In this document: piece by piece, positions 12,903 through 25,058 of the stretch
Position numbering within the stretch: the first letter of the stretch is position 1
Layout of the letters: every line of letters begins with the position of its first letter
Source of the DNA: Calvatia gigantea
Lineage: Eukaryota; Basidiomycota; Agaricomycetes; Agaricales; Lycoperdaceae
Direction of reading: 5' to 3'
Length of the DNA stretch: 64,000 bases
NCBI GenBank assembly: GCA_025093985.1
Contig: JACAAK010000012.1
Coordinates: 1,674,001-1,738,000 of the forward strand
Program-made: the position numbers and the translations under genes
Notes under the pieces: generated by a model
The model's input: the letters and a program-made list of their open reading frames with translations, nothing else
The model's database searches: none
What the model was told of the DNA's origin: nothing

Positions 12903-13197
12903 GACCCCCGGGTTGGTTTGGTTTGGTTGGAGATTGCGGTTTGCTTAGTAGGGTATTTTCAAGATATACCTTTATTTAATGCTGGAAGAGTGATTTGAAA
13001 TGATATTATACGAAGCTATAAGACCTGGTGGTATACATAATCGTGGCACTGGACAGTCGGACCGTCAAAAAATAGGAATAAGGATAGAAAAAATAACGAG
13101 AGGCGACCTATGGAAAAAGGGTAGAAAAGATTAAGATGGTAGGAAGTGAAACGGCCAACCCGAGCGCGATCAAGAGATAAATAATTGGGAAAAAAAG

Positions 13198-14517
13198 TCA
13201 ACAGGAAAGAAATGACCGAAACGAAGTATAATGAATGTCGGCAAAGGGATCGTCGGGTATAAGGTCCGTGTTTGTTTGAGAAGACATCCCAGCTTGCGCC
13301 TTGTAATATTGTTCCAACGCTCCGTTCAACCAGTCAGAGTCAAGGGCGACAGGTCTCCCGGAATCGTACGTATTTCTGCGAGTAGATAAACCTGAAAGTT
13401 CGGAGGAGTCAGCCTCGATGGACTCCACCAGAGCGGCGAGATCATCAGTGGCTCCTTGAGCACGACGTAGAGCCTCTTCGGCCGTCGGTCCCTGGACGAC
13501 TACGCGCTTCAGAATCGGCTTAAGTTCCGGTAGAAGATGATAGAGACTTACCGATAATGGGAAGGGGAGGGGGAACGGTGCGAGAAATTTGAGCTTCCTT
13601 AATCTGGGATATGGCGACGCTATCCTCCTCCCTAACCTCCTCCTCAACCTTACTACCCTCTCGTTCCTCCTCTGCGACCTCTTTGATAGTATTGAGAACC
13701 CGGTTTAACAATAGGTGTTCGATCGCGAGCCTGAGTTCGCGGTGCTCTGGAAACTCGAAGTCGTCTTGATATATGTCGTCGTAGTCGTAACTTCCACTAC
13801 CGTGCCATTTACCGTAAATGTCAGCCTCATGTCCCTCTTCCTTGGTCTCCTCTATATATTTGACGTCGAGAACATAATGGTGATCGTCGCCCTTGTCTCC
13901 TCCTATGGACGCGCGGTTCGAGGTGGGTATCACTTCTTCGGCTGGGACCTCGACTACTGGGACTTCGATGGCCAAGACCGGTTTTTCACCCACCTCGGTC
14001 ATGGATTTGCGGGGTGGGACTCCTGGGGGCATTTCCTTGTCGGGGTCGCCTCTAGCCGTACTAGTAACGTCGGGGGATACAATCGAAGGCTCTCCGGTGG
14101 AAGCCTTTTCATCAGTTGACGTAGACGCATCCGGATGATGATCGGGGGCTGGACTACGATGTTGAGTTCTCAGAACCCGGAGGGTAGCATATCGTTTCAA
14201 GGCTTCTGCGAGCGTGCGGCGAGCGATAGTCGTGACCGCGGGGGGAGTACAAGGAGGAACTCCAGCTCCAGGAGAACCTTTCAACGTCAGATCGGGGCTG
14301 TCCTGACCTGAAATAAGGTTAACTAAAGGCGCGCGAGGGACTCGGTTGAGGAAATACCAGGAGTGCTTGGGACGTTAGCCACATTAGCAGCTTGTTCAAT
14401 GTCAATATTGGGGGGAGTGGAGCATCCCCAGGTGTGTCGAAGAAAGGAGAGGACGTTGCAAAAGATTGCGTTGATAAATAGAGATAGTGGTCGTAAAATG
14501 TCGTGGACGGAAGCCAT
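13198..14517 (-). CDS. Hypothetical acidic protein with N-terminal hydrophobic segment
   Basis: I do not recognise the family. The chosen start (MASVHDILRPLSLF, 14517) leads directly into a hydrophobic stretch (LSLFINAIFCNVLSFL) that may anchor the protein in a membrane. An intron from the GT after ACTCCTG to TTTCAG joins NVPSTPG to QDSPDLTLKG. The large exon (about 13555-14290) carries VPPCTPPAVTTIARRTLAEAL and a long acidic, low-complexity middle with Tyr/Asp runs. A second intron ending CGCGTAG restores VVQGPTAEEALRRAQ. The C-terminus contains LIPDDPFADIHY, a DPF-type peptide that in other proteins binds endocytic adaptors; that role is only a guess here. The gene ends tail to tail with CLN3, 295 bp away. 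Confidence 0.6.
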
Positions 14518-15326
14518 TGGAAAAGTAATCCGTGGAGCGGCGCTCGGGTAGGGAAGTATGTCTTATACCGAGGCATGGTAGCTGACATTGCAAAAAAGGC
14601 GGTTGGAGGCAGCTGACCTCATCATAAACACGCCAATGTTGTCCCCCGGCGAGGTTCGAATGAGAGTGACGAGTTGTGTTGGTGAAGACGATGCTTCAAA
14701 CTCTAGTGATACGCTGCAATATTCCAAGGGCGAGATGCCAAGATTACACTTCGCGATATTCGGGAACCACGTCTCTGGTCGTCGAGGTGGTTTCCTCAGG
14801 AGGAGTCGTGTGCTCATTCTTAAGTCAACCTGAAGATATGGTACGATATGGATGGGCCAAATTTGCGAATAAGGTCAATGGCTCTGGCTATTTAAGACGG
14901 ATAGGATCTATTGCATGCGCCTTTGCCTTGTTTTGAGTGAGCTGTTGGACTAGACAAGTAGGAAAAGAGAACGCGAGAGCCTTCGTTGTCTGTCACCGCC
15001 AGGTATCCCGTTGATAATGCAGAAAAAAATGCTGATAACCCAAGTAGGGAGTCCCAAGGAGGTGAATCAAATTGCCCAAGCCATGCGAAACATCACAAAG
15101 TATTTCGCTTCGTCCCAATTTTTCGGTTCCGGTGCGCGCATCTCTTCGACGGTAAAGCACTTGAAACAGAGATACCATGGAGCTGGGAGAACGGGGTCCA
15201 ATTATAAAGGCTCAAAGAAACGGACTTCAGAATGGTTGGTACTGTTAGTACCAGGGTGCTTTACCCAGCACGACCAAACAGGGCAGATAATTTTGATCAA
15301 AAATAGAACTACATATCCGAGTCACG
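14518..15326. promoter_or_regulatory. Divergent intergenic region before threonine synthase
   Basis: About 0.8 kb separates the minus-strand acidic gene from the threonine synthase ATG. Both promoters lie here. Open frames within it carry no family motif. I see no clear TATA box. Confidence 0.4.
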
Positions 15327-17216
15327 ATGAAGTATTTCTCGACCAGAGGAGGCGGTCAGACACTCTCCTTTGAGGAGGTATGCTATCCATTCACTGACGG
15401 GAATCAAAAATCTCAACTTGACTACAACACGATCAATAGGTTGTATTGACTGGCCTCGCACCGAACGGTGGCCTCTACATCCCAGAACATATACCTAAAC
15501 TACCAGCGAACTGGAGGACCAAATGGAAATCTCATTCATTCGTTGACCTCTGTGTCGCTGTTCTATCTCTATACATCTCACCGGAGGAGATTACACCAGA
15601 AGAGCTACGGGCATTGGCCGAAAATTCCTACAAGACATTCCGCCATCCGGACGTCACGCCACTCGTGAAACTTGAGGACAAGAAACTTATTCTCGAGTTG
15701 TTCCATGGACCTACCTTTGCATTCAAAGATGTTGCCTTGCAATTACTCGGAAACCTTTTTGAATTCTTCCTTCTCCGGAGGAATGCCAGGAAGGCGCCAG
15801 GGGAGGAGCAGGAGAAACTGACTGTCGTTGGTGCTACGAGTGGGGACACGGGAAGGTATGTCGCAATTGCTCGTATCCAGTATCTCATTTTCAGTGGTCC
15901 CATAGCGCAGCTATCTATGGTCTTCGGGGCAAATCCAACATTTCCATCTTCATCCTCCACCCCAAAGGACGCGTTTCCCCCATTCAAGAAGCACAAATGA
16001 CAACCGTGACAGACTCAAACGTTCACAACGTTGCAGTCAAAGGCACGTTCGATGACTGCCAGGTGTGCTTCTTATCTCCGTAAATTATCCGACTTAGCCT
16101 ATTTACGACACTTGTCTCCAACGTGGCAGGATATCGTAAAAACCTTGTTCTCTGATAACGCCTTTAATGCCAAACACCGTCTAGGCGCGGTGAACTCCAT
16201 CAACTGGGCTCGCATCCTCGCACAAACCGTGTACTACTTCCTTTCCTACTTCCACGTTCAGAACCAGCTTCCATTAGGGGTCTCCATTGATGACATCGAG
16301 CTTCAATACGTGGTCCCAACAGGAAACTTCGGAGATATCCTGGCGGGATATTATGCGAAACGCATGGGCCTTCCTATTGGCAAGCTCGCGGTTGCGACAA
16401 ATGCCAATGACATCCTTGCGCGGTTTTGGAAGAGCGGGCGCTACGAGAAAGTGGATTCTGATCTACTTCCTGCTACAGATGGCCGCCAGGCCACTGATAC
16501 TAGTGGTGTGAAGGAAACGCTCAGCCCGGCTATGGATATCCTAGTTTCCAGCAACTTTGAGAGGTTGCTGTGGTACCTCGCCTATGAAAACGCCAGCGGC
16601 AACTCGGATGAGGAGAAGAGGGCTAACGCATCTCAGACACTTGCTGAATGGATGAATAATGTAAAAATCGACGGAAAGACCGAGGTCCCCGTGAATGTAT
16701 TGGAAACTGCTCGTCGAGATTTTGTCGCAGAAAGAATATCCGATGAGTTGGTGTGTGCTGTTCCTACCCTCCTCCGTCGCCCCGAATTGACACGAGGAAA
16801 ATCTCATTATCCCAATCTAGACGCTGGAAACCATCTGTAATTACTTTGATGGCCAACTATCATATGTCGCTGATCCCCATACTGCCGTTGGGTTGGCTGC
16901 TGCGAAAATCATCGCCTCCAACAAGTGAGCACATGATCCTCGCCCTTGGTATCATGATTTTATTAACACCTGATTTTACATCTCAAGTACCCCGAACACC
17001 TATCAGATCGTTCTCGCTACCGCACATCCTGCGAAATTCTCAGAGGCAGTATCTCGCGCACTTGAAGGCACATCAAATTTTGACTTTGATAGAGATGTAC
17101 TACCCACCGAGTTCCGAGGATTGTTGCAGAAGGAGAGGAAGGTGATTCAAGTTGATCGGGCAGAGGTCGATCTCGTCAAACAAGTCATCGAAAATGTCGC
17201 ACGGCAAAATGCTTGA
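15327..17216 (+). CDS. THR4: Threonine synthase
   Basis: The enzyme converts O-phosphohomoserine to threonine and phosphate, using pyridoxal phosphate. The start at 15327 gives MKYFSTRGGGQTLSFEE, the standard N-terminus. After an intron follow VVLTGLAPNGGLYIPE and HGPTFAFKDVALQLLGN, whose FKD lysine should bind the cofactor. Next come VGATSGDTG, IFILHPKGRVSPIQE, NVAVKGTFDDCQ, INWARILAQTVYYF and VPTGNFGDILAGYYAKRMG. The tail crosses two more introns (ICNYFDGQLSYVADPHTAVG, NTYQIVLATAHPAKFSEAV) and ends VIENVARQNA at 17216. All family blocks are present in order with no frame break. The length, about 510-520 residues, is normal for fungi. Confidence 0.95.
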
Positions 17217-18682
17217 TAAAGAACGTGGGACCAGTGGGCGTCTCGGTATATTGTTGATAGGTTTCGGAACGTACTGCACATGCACGACAATCTTCGGGCA
17301 GCGTAAATCAAAATTGTACCACTGTTGTAACTTGCGTTGTAATGTGTGCCATGCTTCGAACATTGCTACTCGTGGTGCCCGCACGGCCCGCAGTGCGCGG
17401 AATGTCGGTACCCCCCCCATACATGGTCCCAGTGGTACTCTCATCCGCCCATCCTACTCCGAATCCCCGGATCTGTGTGTTCGGCCAGGCAGAGAACCTG
17501 TTGGAATATTCAACTTTTGGGTTGCTACGTCTAGCCCATAAATCTTTTTGCCTGTACCATCATTCTGTCTCCTTTCTTTCTGTGACTCCTAAGTGAACTA
17601 GCGACGTAGGCTAAATTTTTGAGTGTCGAAAGGCACGGGGTGGGTCGCTGACAGCGCCCCGAAATCACCAATTGTCCGTCCCCATGTCGCAGTTACCCTC
17701 TTTAGGATCAAATTACGCCACGATGTCCGGTCTTACACCTCGTGGGCTTTGTAACGGGTGAATTTTTGCTCATCCTCCTCAAATATATTCCATCTGAGAG
17801 GGGAAAGTTAACCTATTGGGGATATTCGTCTCTCTACCGCACATTCCGGGAGGTAGGAGAGCTAAGTGAAGCCTTTGCTGCCTCACGGTCCCAATGACGA
17901 CTCAGTCAGGTGAAATCTCAACTACGGTGAAGATGATGGCAATCCTTCTCGACAAGATCCTGAACCTGATGTATCTCAACTTGAAGCGTAGATCAGCGGC
18001 CGTTGTCAGCCAAACTGTTGTATTTCCGATCATGGCGCCATAAATTTAGGTAACCCCAAGACGTGTTGCACTGGGGGTTGAGTTATTTTTAGCTCATAAA
18101 AAGGTCGACCGCTTCAACCTCCAATATCAAGTTTTACCAAATGGGAGAATATTGAGTCGGGGTCGACGATTTTCGGTTAATTGAATTGTCCAAGCACTTG
18201 AGCCACGAGGTTCAGGTTCCCTTTGTAAAGCGGGATGAATCATCAATCTTTCTCAATCTCGTGGCAGTTGATAGTTGACGATATACACCAACATGTTGTG
18301 CTACCCTTCTGTCAGTTGCGACTGACTGCCACTAATTTCGCTTCTTTAGTTGGCAGTGGGAAGCGTCAAGATAGCATAAAGTTGATCGCTATATTTGAGT
18401 AATTACACGGTTCCAGGCATGTGCAATGGGGTCGTACTTCGGCAGAAACTTGGTGACTTCTCCAACCTCTCTTGTTGACAAGAGAAGGTTACGAGAGTAT
18501 CGAAATAGCTTCCCGAAAACCTTCTTAACTCCAATCTACATTAATCTTTCCCGCCTTGTTCCCGTAGCGAGCTCTTTTTCGCCAAAGTCGGGTGAACCTC
18601 CTGCATAAACATCATCTCCGCGGCTCCAATTAATGACTCGGAGTGCCAGCCACGCAGGGATTGAGGTAACATCCTTTGTAAT
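17217..18682. other. Gene-free stretch downstream of threonine synthase
   Basis: Nearly 1.5 kb lies between two genes that end towards each other. The few open frames are short and motif-free. I see no repeat, TIR or RNA gene in it. Confidence 0.45.
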
Positions 18683-20174
18683 TTATGTCTTCGGGAATCG
18701 GGCAGGGTCGATTGCAGCTACACAAACATCGAGGGCCGTCGAGAGAGTTGTGTAAAATGGACTTCCGGTCTCCATATAGTCGACGACAACGACTGGAACT
18801 CGCTGTAAAATAGAGCCAGTGAATTAGCGTTGGATCGGTGGCTGATTTCGTCACTACTCACTTGTCTTGAAGGGTTCTTCAGCCAATGGTATATTTCTGT
18901 CGAGTCTGCGAGGAGCCTCGCCCAGATACCCAAACACATGCTCAGACCGGATTCGAAGTGGATCATCTCGTCAGAAACGAGGGTCGAAAGTGATATCTGA
19001 GTGTTGCTGAGCTTGTCACCTTTGCCGAAGCAAAGTTGTGTGGAATAAAGGGCATGGGCAACTTCATTGCGCTTTTCTGGTTGATGGTCAAGTCATGACG
19101 AATGCTCGAGCAAGATCAAAACTTACGGTCAAAGGATTCATAAGCCGCTCCTACTTGAGCCACTGCGCCGCGTAACCCCTAGGTGATAATCACGTAAACG
19201 GGAGGCAGAGCTAAGAGTGCTTTTCACATACTAGCTTTTGGTGTGAAAGCTTCGATCGCATGGGCCTTCTCCCAGAAGCTGTTCCAATGCGCATCATGGT
19301 GTACACCAGGTGTGTGGGATCAGGGTTTGCGAGGCGCCCATTCTACATAGATAGGTCAGGTCACGCTCTAGCGACTAGAGATCCACTAACCGAAGTCAAA
19401 AGCCTGAAGGTTAGATGAGAATGGGCGTTCGACGACACGATGTTTGTCCACTCACTCTCGCAGGACGGTATCCTGTTCATGGATCCTACTAGATAGATCC
19501 CAGAGCTCCTTTTGGCCCATCTTTGTTTGCATACTTGTGAATTTTGAGAACTCCTTGTGGAAGGAAGCCAGGACAGCGCCCAACTGCATTGCATGTTCGA
19601 CAAGGAAGCGTATCGCGTTCGCATGGTCTGCGGAGATCTAAAAACAAACGGTCAAGCAAATTTCAAGGGGTGGTGATACTAGAAACTCACTGTCATGAAA
19701 GATTGAAGCACTTGCAGTACTTCACCGTCTGAGCGTGCTGCTGCCATTGGTAGGACCATCGTGCAGAACACTGAGCGGACGGATGAGCATTTGTCAAGGA
19801 AAAGTTGTTTGCAAGCTGATGACTCACTCTTGAGACGTCCGGAGATATTGCCTGCAGTGGTTCGGAATTGCCACAATAACTCGGCAAAATCCTGAATAAA
19901 TCATCAGCAAGAGAAAAAAAAGTGTTTATTTTTGTTGAGATTGGCCACGTACCCTTCGCAAGGCATCCCATCTCTGTCTAAGTGGTACGGTCAAGCCAAG
20001 CATGTCGACCGAGTGAATCATCTTGGATAAAGATTCAAATTTGTCCATAATGTCGAGTATTGTTTTCGCAAATGTTCGACAAGCATCCTCGATATCTTTT
20101 CGGACCTCCGTATCTGCGAGACTGCGGGCTGCTTCGGCGTAGGAAAGAACTCTTAACTTGGAAGGGTGGGACAT
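18683..20174 (-). CDS. Hypothetical soluble, mostly alpha-helical protein
   Basis: I do not recognise the family. The start at 20174 (MSHPSKLRVLSYAEAARSL) opens a chain of short exons. The intron starting GTACGTGG (about 19951) joins WDALRR to DFAELLWQFRTTAG, and the next joins GRLK to MFCTMVLPMAAARSDGEVL. After another intron comes ISADHANAIRFLVEHAMQL, then LYSTQLCFGKGDKLSN. The last exon ends DVCVAAIDPARFPKT at the stop at 18683. Composition is amphipathic and helix-rich, with no signal peptide and only moderately hydrophobic segments. One junction near 19330-19390 is unclear. The product is about 350-380 residues and looks like a real multi-exon gene. Confidence 0.6.
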
Positions 20175-23100
20175 GATGAGGTTGGATAGTAAGCTGGCGG
20201 GGGTCGAGGTGACGAATGGTCAAAAGGATATGGATGAGCTCTTATAGTTCTCCAGGGAAAAGGCAAACATAGAAAAGCCAAGAGATCGCTTTCCTCGGGA
20301 TGTCGAAAGTGATTTTGGGAAAAAGTCACGACGCGTACTGAATGGTTGAGGGCTGTGTCGCAGTCCCAGAAGCGCCCTACCGATCACTTGATGAACAAAC
20401 TGCTACAGAGATCTTCATGCGGGAGATTGGGAGATTGCGGAAATGACAGTGTGCTGTTGATCAATCAATGACAGCATTCCGTTGGGGTCCGAGTTGAAAT
20501 TTGAAAGTTGAAAGCCGAAGGCAGAAGCTTTCCGAGCCTGCACTCCACTGTTCCCACCTCCTCCGCCTCCAGATTATCGTCATCATCCGCAGCCAGCACA
20601 GATGACTTCACCCCGCTCCGCTCGTCGGCTTTAATGATCCCTAGCGTTCGTAAGGGACCTATGTATCCACAGATCTCGGTCATTCCACTGAACAATACAA
20701 CTTTGGCACTTACACCGACACAATGACACATGGCTCAGTAAGCGACCGTCTTAAACATGACAAATTGACAGTAGGGTGCGGGCCGAGTCCTCGAAAACGA
20801 TTTTACTCCCGTGAGTTGGCGGCGGAACGGATCGCAGGTATCAAGCGCGGGCCAACCCGAGAGAAGCCATACACGCTGCACAAAAGACAGAGTGGGAATT
20901 TCGGCGTGACATCACTGTTCCGTCGTTCAATGCTGCACCTGCCAATCAAACTCAAAAGATTACCCCGAGGAGACGCTAGTTGGATCTGCCGATACCCTCT
21001 TCCCTTCCCAGCGCCTCCTGGATATTCCGGTTATATCCAAACCCATTAGCCGGCCAAGCCACCCTCAAGAGCTCACAGGGGCTCATTTGCGCAGACCCCC
21101 CGCCCTCAGACAAAGCCCGACTTAAAGGCTCCATGCAGAAGACTGATCTATAATTCCAGGCCATTTCGAGAAGTCGTGGCTGTCAGGCAACATTCCGCCT
21201 GTCATTCGGAGGTCAATCTGCCCTGAGGCGCGGATCAATTATCAACACCTTCTGTCAGATGCCTGGAACATTACATTTTGCGCTTCCGTCACCTTTCGAA
21301 GCTCATGGAAAAGTGAGCAATGAACGACCATTTGTGCATGGCACACGAGTCCTGAATCGGCCAAGCTAATGCCACAACTGACCAACACTGTCCCCCGATA
21401 TCCAACTCCCGATGCCCCTCGACATGATATATGAGCTGATTAATGAAGAGTCGTGGACTGTGCATGTAGAGCAATCCTGTGTGATGGAACAGCGACCTGG
21501 GAATCCAACATCCCATCTATTGGGCCTCTCTATCCCTTGACTGGTTGGGGTGGTTGTCTCTCCGCCGTCACAATATGGGACCTTGGCGACGGATAGAAAA
21601 TCGTTCGACATATGTCGAAACCATACCTGTCTCCTCTCCGCACTATGACAGCCGTCACATATCTATCCCATCATTCGAGATACCCTACATCATCCGTTGA
21701 GTACGGGGCCGTGATTAAACACAGGAAATTTTGAAGGTAACAGTTGAGATGCGGTAAATTTAGGCAATCAGAAGAGATTTACAACAATCGGTCTCGGCGA
21801 TGTTGTTATCTTGTCTGGCTACTTGATAAAGTATAAGAACATTTGGTATGATGCCACTGTGGTCGAGTGAATGCCTCTGTTCCACGGAGCAATAGAAATG
21901 TAGTATGGTTTCGGTAACCACACCTTAGCGCATTCAAGGGGTCCTGGGTTTGTTGGCATCAGAAGGGCATTGACTGTGGCGATTCCGGGCACTTTGTGTC
22001 ATTATGGGCACGAAGATCATGTTGAAAATAGACAAGTTTATGATATATGGCCCTGGCCCTCTTGAAAGCTCGTAGTCGGTAGTGGAAGGAATAAGCCCCC
22101 CATTGCTGTATTGATAGCCGTGGAAAAGCTGTGAAAGCTGTGACCGCATTCCTGCCACAAGTTAATAGCAAAGTAGACTGGCAACACCCCAAATTTTAGC
22201 TCCAAGGACATCGCAAGTTTATTCGGATGGCACATCCTTAGCCATGCGATCGAGGAGCGAATCGTAACTCGAAGCGAATAGCACCACAGCTTGATCTGAG
22301 ATAACGGGCTTTGTCTTGTGAACAAAACCACAATTATCTTTTGGCGTTAATCTTCAGAAGAACCAACCGACTCTACTCCAAGCGGGCCTCACGGGGTACC
22401 CCATGGATGTAGTCTTCCCTCCTGACCAGGATTCTTTTCCCAGGCACCATTACGATATTAGACGCCCTCGATGGGCGAGAAACACGTATAAGCAACCATC
22501 ATCCGAATACCATGGACCACCGTCGTGTTCCATAACTTCCATTGCATCCTGTTTCGCCTCTTGGCATTTGAGCCGCTATGACCAACAAGGCAAAGACAGT
22601 CTGTCAGTTGCCCCTGGAGCGCGGGCGGGGATGCGAACCCGGAGGCAGGCAATTGAGGCTGTCCACCAGGTTCTAGTCTGATCTTACTGCGGATTTGCCC
22701 TTTTCCTCCATCTTCCGAAGCAATTTAGTTCTATTGTATTAGCCATCAAGTTTAATTCAAGCCCCTCAGCCAATAAGTATGGGTGTACACGCCTACTCCA
22801 CCATTCGCGCGGAAAAATCGTGGAAGAACCCAACGGAACGCTGGACGACGGTTCCGCTTTGATGGCGCTTAAAACCTACACAAGTGATTTTGCTTTTGAT
22901 GTATGAAAGGTAATCTGTAACCCGACTGTAGCAGGACATCTTGAGGACAGAATCAAAGAAAAATCGCTCTTGTGAGACATCAGTGGAAGCGATGGCGACG
23001 ACCCAGTTTCTTCGGGTTCGGGCCTTGAAACGGCTAGAAACGAGGGCGCGCCAGATGTCGTGGTTCTGATGTCAACCCCTTTTCATTGAAAACTTTCCGC

Positions 23101-24884
23101 AGCATGAAGTGATGTGATGTATTATGACTCTCGAAGATGCAGCCTTAGATATTTCTTTTCCATTCCGTAGTTTCCATTTCTTCGATTATCTCCCATATTC
23201 TATATTTAGCATCGGGCTTCATCTTGGCCCGGCGTTGAGCTGAAAGAATCGATTGGTCAGGTATGTTAAATACTGACCGTCATGCGTCAAGGTTGGATCA
23301 GTCAAGCAGTGCTGAATGGAAGCCACATCGGCGACTCAAGTAGAAAGAGGCTCGGGCTTCGCCGATGGCCCAAGCTGGAATTCTCCGAAAATCAAGGCTG
23401 ATGCTGACCCGTCATCTACCGGTCATCTTAGGAAAAGTTAGCGGCTGGATATTAAGATCCAGGGTTTCAATTTGGGATCGGTGGAAAGGCTTCGTCGGCC
23501 AGTGTGCTCAACGAGTTATCACGATCATCAAGACACTGCACCAACGAGTTGATGTGACACAGATCATACCGACATTGCATTGACTTCAAAAAGTGGAAAA
23601 TGCGTGGTATTGAAAAGTATACTTTTCCAATTCAACATGACATCAATATGACCGGTGTCACATTGACTCGCCAGCACAGTGAAGAATCATGACGCTAATC
23701 ATTGCTCGGAAGTGCATCGGCTGATCTTTTGGCTACGTTGCGTCATCCAGCGTTTTCTCGATCAAATTTGTTAATCTTGGTTAAGGCATAGTTGTCATCC
23801 TCTGATACCAGCAGCCGTCAGCCGTCTGTGTAAGTCATAATTCCTATGCTACTTTTTCCTGGAATTTATAGAAAAATTATAGAGCTGGGAGTTCTGATCT
23901 TATCTGAGGGAAACGGGGAGGGGTTTTTTGGATGGTTCTACATTATTCCACAGGAACGAAAGCATAAAAAAGCTCGGCGCGGAAAAAGAATGCAAAACGA
24001 CCACGTAACTAGACGGGAATTAGCCTTCCATTTGGATCAGGTTGGACATTCTGTGGCGACAATCTGCCAGGCCTTGGTGACTTAAAGAGGGACGGCCCTG
24101 GTTTTGAGAGGGCCTTGAGGACGGTTTGGACATTATTTTGCTTTTTATTTGGGCTGGTCAGTGAGACATTCTGCAAAAAACCTGTCACGACCACCCCCGG
24201 AACTATGGGCGGACGTAATCCGCTGAAGCTTCCCCGGCTCGCTCACTGGCTGATAATTACTTACCGGCCATATCAAACGATGATCTGATCACCAGTCAAT
24301 TCCCAATAAACCTTAGCATCGTCATGATTTCCCCCGCTCAAGCGAACAGCCATGCCGAGATTGGAAGCTGTGCTACACTCCAGGACTGTTGGCTAGTATT
24401 ATCTATACATAACATTGGCGTCCTGGAGCTAAAGTGGGAATCTCAATTCGAAAAAATTGGTGAGGGTGTGGTTGACGTATAAGAACACATCCGTTATGGT
24501 GATCGAAGCTCTTTTACTGAAGCGTCATACCGCCGCACCGGACACGAGGAAACAACGATATTTTTGGAACAAATATACATCCAAAATCCAAAGGTAGCTG
24601 CTGCTAACACGCATTTCCGATACGCCTGATAAGCGAGATGAGTGATAGACAGTCCACCTAGAGTGTCAAACGTTTAGTGTTGTGATCTCGACTGATGGTC
24701 ATTGGACGGGGATTTTCCCCACCTTTGGGCATAGGCGGGAGCCTTTGATACGTCTTGGCTCTTTGGGCACAACTTGACATTCGACATCACGTCAATTAAT
24801 TCGTTTCTTGCTCCGAGGGTTTTTCGCATCCACAGGGATATAACTTCGCTCTATTGAGCTCAGGGAATCACGGTCAGATCTGTT
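20175..24884. other. 4.7-kb gene-poor stretch
   Basis: No open frame here exceeds about 110 codons, and none has recognisable motifs or a convincing exon chain. It sits between the helical-protein gene and the outer boundary of the first HET-like copy. I found no terminal inverted repeats or transposase remnants by eye. It could hold old, unrecognisable transposon debris or non-coding transcripts. Confidence 0.45.
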
Positions 24885-25058
24885 ATTTAACTTTGTATTA
24901 CACACCATTGCGAACAGAAAAAGTAGTTTCGAGCATCAAAAACGGTCAAAGTGAGCCCCAAATAAAACAAGTAGCGCAAAAACTGAAAAATGGGAACAAC
25001 GAGTCTGAGTCCGAGATCAATCACGAACGGTATAAAGAAATAAAAAGTAGGGGGGACA

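Noticed and set aside
15319..15324. GAGTCA (reverse of TGACTC) as a Gcn4/CPC1 site for threonine synthase
   Set aside because: It ends three bases before the start codon, too close to be a normal upstream activator site, and a single hexamer is expected by chance.
22600..22680. Possible tRNA (GGGTTCGCATCCC on the minus strand resembles a B box)
   Set aside because: No matching A box, acceptor stem or anticodon arm could be built around it.
23846..24085. 79-codon frame in the gene-poor block
   Set aside because: Length and composition are what chance gives, and no flanking exons were found.
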